Assembly: GCA_002452515.1 (NCBI GenBank)
Contig: DKEN01000102.1
Span: 13,010 to 27,139, forward strand
Source: Spartobacteria bacterium UBA6821
GTDB taxonomy: Bacteria > Verrucomicrobiota > Verrucomicrobiia > Chthoniobacterales > UBA6821
Length of the DNA: 14,130 bases
Direction of reading: 5' to 3'
Under the pieces are notes generated by a model, which was not told where the DNA came from, ran no database searches, and saw nothing but the letters and a program-made list of their open reading frames with translations. Position numbers and translations under genes: made by a program. Shown here piece by piece: positions 1-7,647 of the stretch (positions are counted from its first letter, which is position 1; every line of letters begins with the position of its first letter).

Positions 1-199
1 TACGGAAAACTTCAATGCTGCACAGGCTGCCTTCCAGGATGGGCTCGCTACCATCATTGATCTGATCTCCGCTCAGAACAACCTCGCGACGGCCCACTCA
101 GAACAGGCAGGCGCCACCGCCGATTACCTAACGAGTCTTGCCGCTCTTTCCTTGGCTATGGGAGAGAATTCTCCGAGGTCCAACAAACACCCTGACTAG
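1..199 (+). CDS. TolC-family outer membrane efflux protein, C-terminal fragment
   Basis: Reading from base 2 gives 65 codons that end in TAG at 197-199; the gene begins upstream of the window. The segment around DGLATIIDLISAQNNLATA, followed by an alternating Ala/Leu helix (ADYLTSLAALSLAMG), is the typical C-terminal repeat of TolC/OEP outer membrane factors. In these proteins this part forms the last long periplasmic coiled-coil helices before a short variable tail. Members form trimeric outer membrane channels that work with RND or ABC pumps and periplasmic adaptors. The partner pump is not visible here. The gene converges on the FabF-like gene on the other strand with only 28 bases between the two stop codons, and I see no clear terminator there. 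The family call rests on a short stretch, so the specific substrate is unknown. Confidence 0.72.
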   Translation, partial: TENFNAAQAAFQDGLATIIDLISAQNNLATAHSEQAGATADYLTSLAALSLAMGENSPRSNKHPD

Positions 200-227
200 G
201 CACGTTGTCGCTCCTCGGTCAAAACCT

Positions 228-1460
228 TCAAACCCTCCCTAGAACTAGGCAGGAGTTGATGCCACCAAATCCAAAAGAGTTTGAGAGGACTTTTTTGGGT
301 AATACTTCCCGTCCGTGATTGGGAAGAACATTGAGCCGGCATTCCGGATCGGGAGTCTCGAAATGAAGTGTTGGCGGCAGAAAACCTTCGGTCATGGCGA
401 GGCAGCAAACCACCGCCTCGATCGCTCCTGTCGCGCCGAGAGGATGAGCCGTGTAGGCTTTGGTTCCGCTCACCGGGAGTGTTGCTGCACGATCTCCAAA
501 GATTTCGTGAATGCATCGGGACTCATTGCTGTCATTCACCTGGGTGGAACTTCCGTGAGCATTGATATACTCGATCTCGTCAGGATTTGTCCGGGCATCA
601 GCCAAAGCGTCCCGCATGGCTCGAACCGTGGGAACCCCAGTGGGATGCGGGGAGGTCATGTGATAGGCATCGTTGTTGTGAGAAAAGCCGAGTATCTCCG
701 CATAGATGCGCGCACCTCGTTTCTTGGCATACTCGTACTCCTCGACAACAAGTGATGCAGCCCCCTCACCCATGACAAAGCCATCGCGATTCAGATCAAA
801 AGGACGGCAGGAATGGCGTGGATCCGCCGTGCTCATCGTGCCGATACGCGCAAATGCTCCGTAAGTCAGTGGACTAAGGGGTGCCTCCGATCCCCCGGCA
901 AGGATTACATCAGCCAAGCCATCACGGATGTACCGGAGAGCCTCACCGAGAGCGACTGTGCCGCTAGCACAACTGTTTGAATTCGTCGTTCCCACTCCTT
1001 GAAACCCGCATGTGATAGCGATATTGGAATGGGCTGATCCTCCAAAAACTTGCAAAGCCAGCATGGGGCTAACGGCCTTGAATCCCCCGCGGACAAAGGC
1101 ATCGTGTTCCATTTCTGCATTACAGATGCCTCCCAGGGCGGTGCCGAAACTCACCCCTCGTCGAGGATCAGGATTTTCCGGATTCCAAGGAAGTCCGCTG
1201 TCTTCCAATGCCAGCAAGGCACTCGATACAGCGAGTTGGGCATAGCGATCGAGGCGACGGAGTGACTTGGCAGGAAGAAAGCGAAGTGGGTCGAAATCAT
1301 TAATCTCACCGGCTGATCGTGCATCCAGCCCATTCAGATCAAACCGGGTCAGCGGAGCAATCCCTGTCGTTTCAGCCAGGATACCGCGCCAAAAATCTTC
1401 CCTTCCTGTGCCGATGCAGGTAATCGGTCCAATGCCAGTAATGACGGCACGATGTCTCAT
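228..1460 (-). CDS. FabF-like beta-ketoacyl-ACP synthase (KAS II type)
   Basis: A 410-residue thiolase-fold condensing enzyme, the normal FabF length. The N terminus (AVITGIG) and the whole order of motifs fit KAS I/II. The nucleophile is Cys164 in SNSCASG, the two active-site histidines are His302 (INAHGSST) and His339 (AYTAHPLGATG), the conserved Lys is 334, and the C-terminal Gly-rich loop is NSFGFGG at 394-400. So the Cys-His-His triad is complete and the enzyme should decarboxylate malonyl-ACP and extend an acyl chain. The residues around Cys164 differ slightly from the common TACATG. The start ATG overlaps the stop of the SRPBCC gene by 4 bp (ATGA) and is preceded by a clear GGAGGA. It is the last gene of the five-gene minus-strand operon. 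No acyl carrier protein, ketoreductase or malonyl transferase lies beside it, which suggests an accessory pathway rather than the main fatty-acid locus; that part is inference. Confidence 0.9.
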   Translation of the reverse strand: MRHRAVITGIGPITCIGTGREDFWRGILAETTGIAPLTRFDLNGLDARSAGEINDFDPLRFLPAKSLRRLDRYAQLAVSSALLALEDSGLPWNPENPDPRRGVSFGTALGGICNAEMEHDAFVRGGFKAVSPMLALQVFGGSAHSNIAITCGFQGVGTTNSNSCASGTVALGEALRYIRDGLADVILAGGSEAPLSPLTYGAFARIGTMSTADPRHSCRPFDLNRDGFVMGEGAASLVVEEYEYAKKRGARIYAEILGFSHNNDAYHMTSPHPTGVPTVRAMRDALADARTNPDEIEYINAHGSSTQVNDSNESRCIHEIFGDRAATLPVSGTKAYTAHPLGATGAIEAVVCCLAMTEGFLPPTLHFETPDPECRLNVLPNHGREVLPKKVLSNSFGFGGINSCLVLGRV

Positions 1461-1897
1461 CTGGATTCCTCCAGTAACTTTTTAAAGGTGGCGAGTGTGC
1501 GGGGAGCGACCCAATCAATCATAAAGTTACCAATAATGGGTTCGGCCAGGGGGGCAAGGAGCGGCCATCGAAAGTTGAGATCGTGTTCGATTACCACGCG
1601 GACGCCCGAGGATTCCTGTTTAAAGAGCCAGCGTACTTCCATCCCCTTGGTGAAAGCTTTCAGATGGCGAAAATTTAGCATCGGTTCCTGCGGATCACGA
1701 CGATACTCGGAGGTCCAGGAAATTGGGATCAATCCACGCAGGGCGGCCATTTCAATGATCCCAGCATCGGGACCACCGGAGAGCCATCGAACCCAGCGAT
1801 AATGAGGAAGCAACTCCGGCCATCGTGTCAGATCGGAGGTCATCGCATAGATCTTCTCCATCGGGGCATGGATCACTAGTGAGCATTCGTTATGCAT
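1457..1897 (-). CDS. SRPBCC (START/polyketide cyclase-like) family protein
   Basis: A 146-residue protein with the SRPBCC helix-grip pattern. It opens with a beta strand and IHAPMEKIYAMTSDLTRWPELLP-like helix (residues 9-31), then beta strands around 46-110 with a Trp-containing strand at MEVRWLF (86-92), and ends in a long C-terminal helix ending TLATFKKLLEE (134-144). This fold binds hydrophobic ligands; relatives include polyketide aromatase/cyclases, CoQ-binding Coq10/RatA proteins and membrane-associated lipid carriers. It sits directly before a ketosynthase and shares an ATGA overlap with it, so action on the ketosynthase product (cyclisation, or holding a poly-beta-keto or lipid intermediate) is a reasonable inference. 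Sequence alone cannot tell cyclase from ligand carrier. The start is 3 bases after the stop of the RibD-like fragment, with no Shine-Dalgarno motif, so translational coupling is likely. Confidence 0.75.
   Translation of the reverse strand: MHNECSLVIHAPMEKIYAMTSDLTRWPELLPHYRWVRWLSGGPDAGIIEMAALRGLIPISWTSEYRRDPQEPMLNFRHLKAFTKGMEVRWLFKQESSGVRVVIEHDLNFRWPLLAPLAEPIIGNFMIDWVAPRTLATFKKLLEESR
1467..1472 (-). promoter_or_regulatory. Shine-Dalgarno site of the FabF-like gene
   Basis: On the minus strand GGAGGA is followed by seven bases and then the ATG at 1460. It lies inside the last codons of the SRPBCC gene. It is the clearest ribosome binding site in the window; most other starts have none. It fixes the ketosynthase start and suggests that this gene is translated strongly on its own as well as by coupling. 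Confidence 0.7.
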
Positions 1898-1900
1898 GAA

Positions 1901-2188
1901 CTATTTCAGTTTTTTGGTTCTCACATAGTGAAGTTGGAGTGAACCATCCATTTCCTCCAACCCTTTCAATCTGAACTGGAGATCATGCTGCAGAAAATCA
2001 CCTGGCAGCCCACTCAAGCTGCTGTTTCCCGCTCCACCGACAATAACCGGGACAAGCGTTATTCGGAGTTCGTTGACTGCGTCAGCTTTAAGTAACGTTT
2101 TGACCTGATCATCATCCCATTCGCCCAGAATTTTCCCATCGAGGCTCATCGAGAGCGTGACGATAGATTTAAGAATTTTCTGTGTCAC
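1901..2188 (-). CDS. Internally deleted RibD C-terminal reductase-like protein (possible pseudogene)
   Basis: The open frame runs to an ATG at 2293, deep inside the membrane-protein gene; the GTG at 2188, 22 bases after that gene's stop, is the more sensible start and gives 95 residues. The start region TLSMSLDGKI matches the first strand of the RibD C-terminal (DHFR-like, NADPH-binding) domain. The segment ADAVNELRITLVPVIVGG, followed by SLSGLPGDFL, matches the last third of the same domain. The roughly 120-150 residues that normally separate these, including most of the NADPH-binding core and the conserved EGG motif, are absent, and the two ends are joined in frame through GEWDDDQVKTLL. An active reductase is therefore unlikely. 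The frame is still open and the gene sits 3 bases before the SRPBCC start, so it may be kept for coupling, or be a recent in-frame deletion. The parent enzyme would reduce a pyrimidinone or similar substrate. Confidence 0.5.
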   Translation of the reverse strand: MTQKILKSIVTLSMSLDGKILGEWDDDQVKTLLKADAVNELRITLVPVIVGGAGNSSLSGLPGDFLQHDLQFRLKGLEEMDGSLQLHYVRTKKLK

Positions 2189-2210
2189 AAAGGAGTTGCA
2201 CTTCAGCTCA

Positions 2211-3248
2211 TCAGGCTGCTTCCTCAGATTCAATCTGATGCTCGATCTCTTCAAGCTGACTCTCCATCGCGCCGAGTGAAGCGGTACCCCCATCTCCAGG
2301 TCTGTAGGTTATGTAGATGACGCCCCCGATCAGCCCCCAGACAACTGCTAGAGAGAATCCAGTGAGGGAAATCAAGGTCGCAAGTTCCTTGGGAGTACCG
2401 TAGAGGGAGTTGAGCATGAGAGCAAAAAGACCCTCTCGAACCCCGATGCCTGCGAGACTAATGGGCAGCGAACTGATGGTGTTGACGATGGGGATCACCG
2501 AGGTCATCGCTGCGGCACCGGGATTACCCACGAAGGCAAAGGCCGCGAAGATGGCGGCCCCAAAGATAAAAAGATTCAACAGCAGGGAGAGTGCTGTCGC
2601 TGCAACAACTGCCTGCCATGATCTGGCATAAACAGAAAAGGCCCGTGCGATATCGATGATCGCAGCATGCCCTGGCATCTTCGCGGGAAGGCGATTTGCG
2701 AGATGAAAACGATCGATGATCAGCCCCACCGTGATGAGTCCGATGAAGCCTCCAAAGATAATTCCCACAGTTATCAGAAAGGGACGAATCATCGGCAGTG
2801 CCATCAGTTCCGTATGGAAGTAAACAAAGACCCCGATGGAGACTAGGATTAGTGCAAACATCCCGGTTGCACGGTCAACAACAATACTAAGGAGTACTCC
2901 ACTCTTCGATTTGGGTGCTTCGCGCATTGCAAAGAAGACCTTGATGAGATCGCCTCCCACACCTCCTGGAAGACAGAGATTAAAGAACATGCCGATCATC
3001 ACCAGTTGCCAGACGCGGAACCAATTGAGGGTGATTCCCTGGACACGCATCAGCAGTTGCCAGCGGATGGAACCAACCACGAGCACGAGGCCAAAGCAGA
3101 TGAATCCTGGAATGAGCCAGGCGAGATTTGCCGTATGAAGGGCCTCGATCATCTGATGCCGTTTCACCGGATCATGAAACAGCAGCCAAAGAAGAAGTAG
3201 CGTGACGCCTATCTGAAGAAGGGTCATCAGGGTTTTTTTAAGATTCAT
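2211..3248 (-). CDS. YbhN/UPF0104-type (LPG synthase-like) integral membrane protein
   Basis: A 345-residue polytopic membrane protein of the lysylphosphatidylglycerol synthase transmembrane / UPF0104 (AglD, YbhN) family. Hydrophobic segments begin at residues 7-24 and recur through the chain to about 312. Family hallmarks are GSIRWQLLM (59-67), FFNLCLPGGVGGDLIKV (88-104), VDRATGM (124-130) and the C-terminal LPISLAGIGVREGLFALML (261-279). It ends in an acidic cytosolic-looking tail rich in Glu. Related proteins flip or transfer lipid-linked groups or act in hopanoid and isoprenoid lipid handling, but most are uncharacterised; there is no soluble MprF acyltransferase domain, so it is not a full LPG synthase. 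Its ATG overlaps the stop of the TIM-barrel gene by 4 bp. Next to a ketosynthase and a lipid-binding-type protein, a role in moving a lipid product across the inner membrane is plausible but unproven. Confidence 0.82.
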   Translation of the reverse strand: MNLKKTLMTLLQIGVTLLLLWLLFHDPVKRHQMIEALHTANLAWLIPGFICFGLVLVVGSIRWQLLMRVQGITLNWFRVWQLVMIGMFFNLCLPGGVGGDLIKVFFAMREAPKSKSGVLLSIVVDRATGMFALILVSIGVFVYFHTELMALPMIRPFLITVGIIFGGFIGLITVGLIIDRFHLANRLPAKMPGHAAIIDIARAFSVYARSWQAVVAATALSLLLNLFIFGAAIFAAFAFVGNPGAAAMTSVIPIVNTISSLPISLAGIGVREGLFALMLNSLYGTPKELATLISLTGFSLAVVWGLIGGVIYITYRPGDGGTASLGAMESQLEEIEHQIESEEAA

Positions 3249-4165
3249 GAAGGTGTGTGAAATTGGGTTTTCCAGCGTTCTGCGGCAGCAATGATGTCTG
3301 CCGGCTTTGATTTGGAAGAGAGTTCCAAAACGTAAGGGAGGGAGGATGGCAGAAGAGGAACCAGTCGGTCGAAGGGAATTTCACCATGGAAAGGAATAAG
3401 ATGATCCTTATCAGGCCACGCGGCATCCTGAAGATGGGCACCAACAGCATACGGGGCGATTTCGGAAAGCCATTGGGCATGATCGAGCAGACCGAGGCTC
3501 TCGCGCATCTGTGCGTGGCCAAAATCATGCCAGTAACGGAGATGAGGAGTGTTAAAGCGTTGGAGCAGAGCGAGCAATTCGCGTTCCGTCGGAATGGCTT
3601 CGAAATCGCTTCTGTTTTCAACACCGAGGGTAATCCCCAGTTTGGAAGCTTCTTCCACCAGGGGTTCCAACAGTGCGGTCACCCGATCAAGATAGACTCG
3701 GGCTGTCTTTTCCCGCTTCCGAACTACTTCCAACTTCTGTCGGGCATATTCGCGGCTGGCAACTCCCTTTTCCCGGAGGGTCGAAAGCAGCGAGTCGGTC
3801 ATTCCGCTCAAAGGGGTGATCCTTCCAAGATGGAGCACGACAAAGCGGGCACCAAATTCGTTGGCTGTCGCCAGAGTCTGGCGTGTCAGACGAACAGCTC
3901 TTTCCCTATCAGCAGGACGATAAGAGGTGAATTCATAGCAATCGGGGTTGTCTGTAAGAACCTCAACCGGCATTGGGCAGAAGTTGTGAACGCTTAAGAC
4001 CTTGAACTTGCCCTGAGCATGAAACTCCCGGATGCCATGCAGCTGGGAGACATTCAATCCATGCCCCAACTCGATGGTATCAAAACCTAATTCAAGAATC
4101 TTTTGAACAAGCGCAACTCCGTTGCGTTCGCGACCGGCAATCCAATTGGTGGAAAAGGCAATCAT
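3245..4165 (-). CDS. Xylose isomerase-like TIM-barrel protein (AP endonuclease 2 family)
   Basis: The chosen ATG gives 306 residues and begins on the first barrel strand (MIAFSTNWIAG). The frame could extend to an ATG at 4228 or a TTG at 4240, but that extra stretch looks unlike the family and none of the starts has a ribosome site. The AP_endonuc_2 fold is shown by successive strand ends carrying likely metal ligands: FDTIELGHG (Glu32, His35), LSVHNFCP (His60), VVLHLG (His112), LGVENRSD (Glu183), WHDFGHAQ (Asp214, His217), GAHLQDA (His244, Asp247) and YVLELSS (Glu281). Such proteins are usually metal-dependent sugar or inositol isomerases or epimerases, or endonuclease IV relatives; the substrate here cannot be read. 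It is the first gene of the minus-strand operon and overlaps the next one by 4 bp. Confidence 0.8.
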   Translation of the reverse strand: MIAFSTNWIAGRERNGVALVQKILELGFDTIELGHGLNVSQLHGIREFHAQGKFKVLSVHNFCPMPVEVLTDNPDCYEFTSYRPADRERAVRLTRQTLATANEFGARFVVLHLGRITPLSGMTDSLLSTLREKGVASREYARQKLEVVRKREKTARVYLDRVTALLEPLVEEASKLGITLGVENRSDFEAIPTERELLALLQRFNTPHLRYWHDFGHAQMRESLGLLDHAQWLSEIAPYAVGAHLQDAAWPDKDHLIPFHGEIPFDRLVPLLPSSLPYVLELSSKSKPADIIAAAERWKTQFHTPS

Positions 4166-4264
4166 TGATGGTGGGAGGAAACAGTAATCATCTCCGAGTG
4201 CGGGGGCTATACGAAAGCACTTCCCCATCTGGGATGGCAAAAATCAACTAGCTCACCGAGAAAG

Positions 4265-4301
4265 GGGTAGGAAAGTTGTTATAACAACAGCCTTCCTACC
4301 C
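4265..4301 (-). terminator. Stem-loop between glgP and the downstream operon
   Basis: A perfect 9-bp stem (GGGTAGGAA / TTCCTACCC at 4265-4273 and 4293-4301) encloses a second perfect palindrome, GTTGTTATAACAAC. It lies about 35 bases after the glgP stop and about 100 bases before the TIM-barrel start. On the minus strand it is followed by CCTTTCTC, a weak U-tract, so it is a poor classical terminator. It may be a leaky terminator, an mRNA-stabilising hairpin, or an operator (both palindromes are perfect). Confidence 0.5.
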
Positions 4302-4334
4302 GCAAAGTTCCTCCGGGAATTTTTCAGTGTTTCC

Positions 4335-6800
4335 CTAAACTTTCACCGGATCGAGATCCCAGATGTCAGTGGCATATTCGTGGATCGTTCGATCACTCGA
4401 GAATTTCCCCATCCGAGCCGTATTGAGGATTGCCATCTCGGCCCACTTGGCTTTGTCCCTGAACGCGGTGTCAACCCTTTGTTGGGCATCACTGTAGGCA
4501 CGGAAGTCAGGCAGACAGAGGAAGGGGTCACTGTAGACAAGATTGTCATGCAGCATGTTGAAGACACCATTGGGTTCGTCCGGTGTGAAAAAATTCGATC
4601 CCACCCAGTCAACGACGGCTTTGAGTTCCTCATCGGCAGCCAGATAATCCTGAGGATTGTATCCTTTCTTCCAAAGCGCGTTTACATCTTCAACTTCCAT
4701 GCCGAAAATGAAGATGTTTTCCTTGCCGACCTCTTCTTCAATTTCCACATTGGCTCCATCGAGCGTACCGATGGTCAGAGCTCCATTGAGGGAGAGCTTC
4801 ATGTTTCCAGTCCCGGAAGCCTCCTTGCCAGCTGTTGAAATCTGCTCCGAAAGGTCGGCTGCCGGGACAATGCGCTGTGCCAGCGAAACACGATAATTCG
4901 GGAGGAAGACAACCTTCAACTTGTCGTTGATACGATGGTCGGAGTTGATCTTGGCCCCGACGGCGTTAATGGCCTTGATAATGTTCTTTGCAAGATCGTA
5001 TCCAGGGGCAGCCTTGGCTGCAAAAATGAAGACGCGAGGGGCAATATCAAGTGCCGGATTCTGGAGCAATCGACGATAGAGAGCCAGAATATGCAGTAAG
5101 TTCAGATGCTGGCGCTTGTACTCATGGAGACGTTTGATCTGGACGTCGAAAAGTGCCGAGGGGTTCACCTCCACGCCACAATCATTCTTGATGATACGGG
5201 CCAGATCAATCTTGTTGGCATGTTTGACAGCCATGAACTGCTTCTGGAATTCCGGATCTTTGGCAAAGGCTTCCAGACCTTTCAGCTCATCCAAGTTGCG
5301 TTCCCACCCCTTCCCTATCTTCGAACTGATCAGATCACTCAGGCGAGGATTACAGGCAAGCAACCAGCGGCGTGGCGTAATGCCATTCGTCTTGTTGTTG
5401 AATTTCTTGGGGAAGAGCGTGTCGAACTCTGGAAAGAGATCGCTCTTGAGCAGTTGAGTGTGCAGGGCGGCAACGCCGTTCACAGAGTGGCTGCCGACGA
5501 CGGCAAGATTCGCCATGCGCACCATCTGATGATCACCTTCCTCGATCAGGGAAAGTTTACGCACTTTATCGATATCTCCGGGCCATTCTGCTTCGACTTC
5601 CTTGAGAAACTGCTTGTTGATTTCAAAAATAATCTGCAGATGACGCGGCAATACTTTCTGGAAGAGGCCGACGCTCCATTTTTCCAACGCTTCGGGAAGC
5701 AGCGTGTGATTCGTGTAGGCCATGGTCTTGGTGACGATCTCCCAAGCCTTGTCCCACGGGAGACCATATTCGTCCGTTAGGAGGCGTTGAAGCTCTACAA
5801 CGGCAATCGAAGGGTGGGTGTCGTTCAGTTGAATGGCCACCTTCTCAGGGAAATCGTTCCAATCATCGTTGTTCTTACGGAAGCGACGGATAATGTCCTT
5901 CAAGGAGCAGGCTACGAAAAAATACTGCTGAATGAGACGCAGTTCCTTGCCGCTCTCGGTCTTGTCATTCGGATAGAGCACTTTGGAAACGGTCTCGCTG
6001 ACATTCTTTTCCTTGACCGCCTCCTCGTAGCCGCCGCGATTGAAAGCCTCAAAATTGAATTCCTCGGTGGCTTTCGAGGCCCAGAGACGCAGGTAGTTCA
6101 CTGTGTTTGTTCCATATCCAGGAATCGGAATGTCATAGGGAACACCGGTGATCTTCTTGGTGTGGGTCCATTTGGTGACATAATTTCCTACATCGTCGAA
6201 GATGTTTTCAACCTGACCATAGAGTTGGATATCGGTGGCATGCTCTGGGCGGACTATCTCCCATGGGGTGCCGTATTTCATCCAATCATCAGGAAGCTCG
6301 ACCTGATAACCATTTCGGAATTCCTGCTTAAAGAGGCCATACTGATAATGGATGCCATACCCGATGGCCGGCAAATCGAGCGTCGCCAAGGAGTCGAGGA
6401 AACAGGCGGCCAGACGTCCAAGACCGCCATTACCGAGCCCCATGTCGTATTCCTCACCACGGAGCACCTCAAGATCCAGACCGAGTTCCTTGATCGCCTG
6501 CACCATGTTTTGGAAAACTCCGGCACTGTAAAAGGTGTTGATGTAGAGACGCCCCATCAAGAACTCCAGAGAGAAATAATAAAGTCTCTTGGTATTGATG
6601 GCATCATGCTTGCCCTGCGTGGCGATCATCCGCTCGATGACGATACACTGGACTGCCTTGACGGTAGCCTGCCACCAATCCCCTTTGGAAGCGGTCTTGG
6701 GATCACGGGCCATGCCAAACTTGAGCTGACTTTGAATCAGAGCCTTCAGGCCGGAAACAGAGGTATCGATGGAGGAGTGGAATTCGGAGGGTGAGGTCAT
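4335..6800 (-). CDS. glgP: Glycogen/starch phosphorylase
   Basis: An 821-residue GT35 alpha-glucan phosphorylase, close to the length of bacterial GlgP/MalP enzymes. It releases glucose-1-phosphate from the non-reducing ends of glycogen or maltodextrin with inorganic phosphate. Visible family blocks include [10 protein letters not shown] (75-84), [17 protein letters not shown] (121-137), the substrate-site [50 protein letters not shown] and the PLP-binding EASGTGNMK, whose Lys (about residue 668) forms the Schiff base. The C terminus is complete. No mammalian-type N-terminal phospho-Ser regulatory segment is evident. The ATG has no Shine-Dalgarno motif; upstream is a 169-bp divergent gap shared with the HAD gene. 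No other glycogen gene is in the window, and the stem-loop after it suggests it is transcribed alone. Confidence 0.97.
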   Translation of the reverse strand: MTSPSEFHSSIDTSVSGLKALIQSQLKFGMARDPKTASKGDWWQATVKAVQCIVIERMIATQGKHDAINTKRLYYFSLEFLMGRLYINTFYSAGVFQNMVQAIKELGLDLEVLRGEEYDMGLGNGGLGRLAACFLDSLATLDLPAIGYGIHYQYGLFKQEFRNGYQVELPDDWMKYGTPWEIVRPEHATDIQLYGQVENIFDDVGNYVTKWTHTKKITGVPYDIPIPGYGTNTVNYLRLWASKATEEFNFEAFNRGGYEEAVKEKNVSETVSKVLYPNDKTESGKELRLIQQYFFVACSLKDIIRRFRKNNDDWNDFPEKVAIQLNDTHPSIAVVELQRLLTDEYGLPWDKAWEIVTKTMAYTNHTLLPEALEKWSVGLFQKVLPRHLQIIFEINKQFLKEVEAEWPGDIDKVRKLSLIEEGDHQMVRMANLAVVGSHSVNGVAALHTQLLKSDLFPEFDTLFPKKFNNKTNGITPRRWLLACNPRLSDLISSKIGKGWERNLDELKGLEAFAKDPEFQKQFMAVKHANKIDLARIIKNDCGVEVNPSALFDVQIKRLHEYKRQHLNLLHILALYRRLLQNPALDIAPRVFIFAAKAAPGYDLAKNIIKAINAVGAKINSDHRINDKLKVVFLPNYRVSLAQRIVPAADLSEQISTAGKEASGTGNMKLSLNGALTIGTLDGANVEIEEEVGKENIFIFGMEVEDVNALWKKGYNPQDYLAADEELKAVVDWVGSNFFTPDEPNGVFNMLHDNLVYSDPFLCLPDFRAYSDAQQRVDTAFRDKAKWAEMAILNTARMGKFSSDRTIHEYATDIWDLDPVKV

Positions 6801-6969
6801 CGGTAATTAAAAGAGGTAAAGGAGAATCTGTTGTGGTATGGCCTTTTTGAGAAGCAAACTCCGTTCCAACATCCAAAAATTTGATTGTCCACTTCCAAGT
6901 TGTGACATTTTTGCCATGATGTGGTGAAACCAATCGAGCTACACCGTCTTTATCGATATCATCTACCGC
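6801..6969. other. Divergent intergenic region between glgP and the HAD-tlyA operon
   Basis: This 169-bp gap must hold the promoters of both divergent units. It is relatively AT-rich. I could not find a convincing sigma-70 -35/-10 pair or a ribosome site in front of either start. A short palindrome, TATCGATA, lies at 6951-6958, just before the HAD gene. No RNA gene or other structure stands out. Confidence 0.4.
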
Positions 6970-7647
6970 ATGAGCAATCCCGCATCAATCTCAGGGAATG
7001 TTCATCAGAAACCAAAGCTTCTACTCTTTGATTTTGACGGAACATTGGCCGACACCAGAACCATCGCCCACGGGATACTCAATGATATGTCCCTGGAATT
7101 CGGCTTCAGAGAACTGCCACTTGATCAGCTCGAAGAGGCCCGAAGGATGAGCACCCGTGATTTTATCCGTCATCTGGGCATCAGCAGATGGCGTGTTCCC
7201 TCAATCGCTCGCCGGGGACTTCAACTTCTGCACGAGCGCATCCATCTTATTGAACCAATTTCCGGCATGCCGGAAACCCTCACTTTTCTTCAAGAGAGGG
7301 GAGTACGCATGGCCATCCTTACTTCCAATTCGCAGGCGAATGTGGAGGCTTTTCTCAGTCGCCACAATCTCCTCTATTTCGAATTTGTCAGATCATCCTC
7401 CAAGTTGTTTGGAAAAGGGCGCGAAATTAAACGGATCCTGCGTAAAGAAAAGCTCTCACCCGGGGAAATACTTTATATCGGCGATGAAACCCGTGACATC
7501 GAGGCAGCCAAGGTGACTGGACTTCCCATGGCAGCCGTCACCTGGGGGTATAATTCAGTTGAGGCTCTCCATGCGCTTAATCCGGAGCATCTCATCCACT
7601 CGCCCTCTGATCTCCTGAATCTTCATCTCCAACTTACCCGGCCATGA
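6970..7647 (+). CDS. HAD-superfamily phosphatase (phosphoglycolate phosphatase-like)
   Basis: A 225-residue HAD hydrolase with all four motifs. Motif I is FDFDGTLADT with nucleophile Asp21 and acid/base Asp23. An alpha-helical cap follows at about 30-95. Motif II is LTSNS (Ser119), motif III a Lys in FGKGREIK (about 145-154), and motif IV is GDETRDIEAAK (171-181), ending in a Mg-binding acidic pair. The order and cap size fit the Gph/PGP subgroup, which dephosphorylates 2-phosphoglycolate or similar small phosphoesters; the substrate cannot be fixed by sequence. It opens the plus-strand operon and its TGA overlaps the tlyA ATG (ATGA). The first 14 residues before the first strand are poorly conserved and no ribosome site is seen, so the start has some uncertainty. 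Confidence 0.85.
   Translation: MSNPASISGNVHQKPKLLLFDFDGTLADTRTIAHGILNDMSLEFGFRELPLDQLEEARRMSTRDFIRHLGISRWRVPSIARRGLQLLHERIHLIEPISGMPETLTFLQERGVRMAILTSNSQANVEAFLSRHNLLYFEFVRSSSKLFGKGREIKRILRKEKLSPGEILYIGDETRDIEAAKVTGLPMAAVTWGYNSVEALHALNPEHLIHSPSDLLNLHLQLTRP

Noticed and set aside
196..516. 106-codon minus-strand frame overlapping the end of the FabF-like gene
   Set aside because: Out-of-frame shadow of the ketosynthase C terminus; composition is Ser/Arg-rich and not protein-like.
2189..2293. Upstream ATG (2293) for the RibD-like fragment
   Set aside because: It would overlap the membrane-protein gene by more than 80 bases, and its translation there is basic and unlike the family; the domain begins after the GTG at 2188.
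3386..3997. 203-codon plus-strand frame opposite the TIM-barrel gene
   Set aside because: The TIM-barrel frame explains this DNA with clear metal-ligand motifs; the antisense protein is low in recognisable structure.
4166..4240. TTG (4240) or ATG (4228) start for the TIM-barrel protein
   Set aside because: The added 21-25 residues precede the first barrel strand, look non-homologous and have no ribosome site; the ATG at 4165 begins exactly at strand one.
5787..6794. 335-codon open frame on the plus strand opposite glgP
   Set aside because: It lies wholly inside the certain glycogen phosphorylase gene, its protein has no recognisable domain, and its length follows from the codon usage of the opposite strand. 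The plus-strand frames at 4380-4838 and 5106-5780 are rejected for the same reason.
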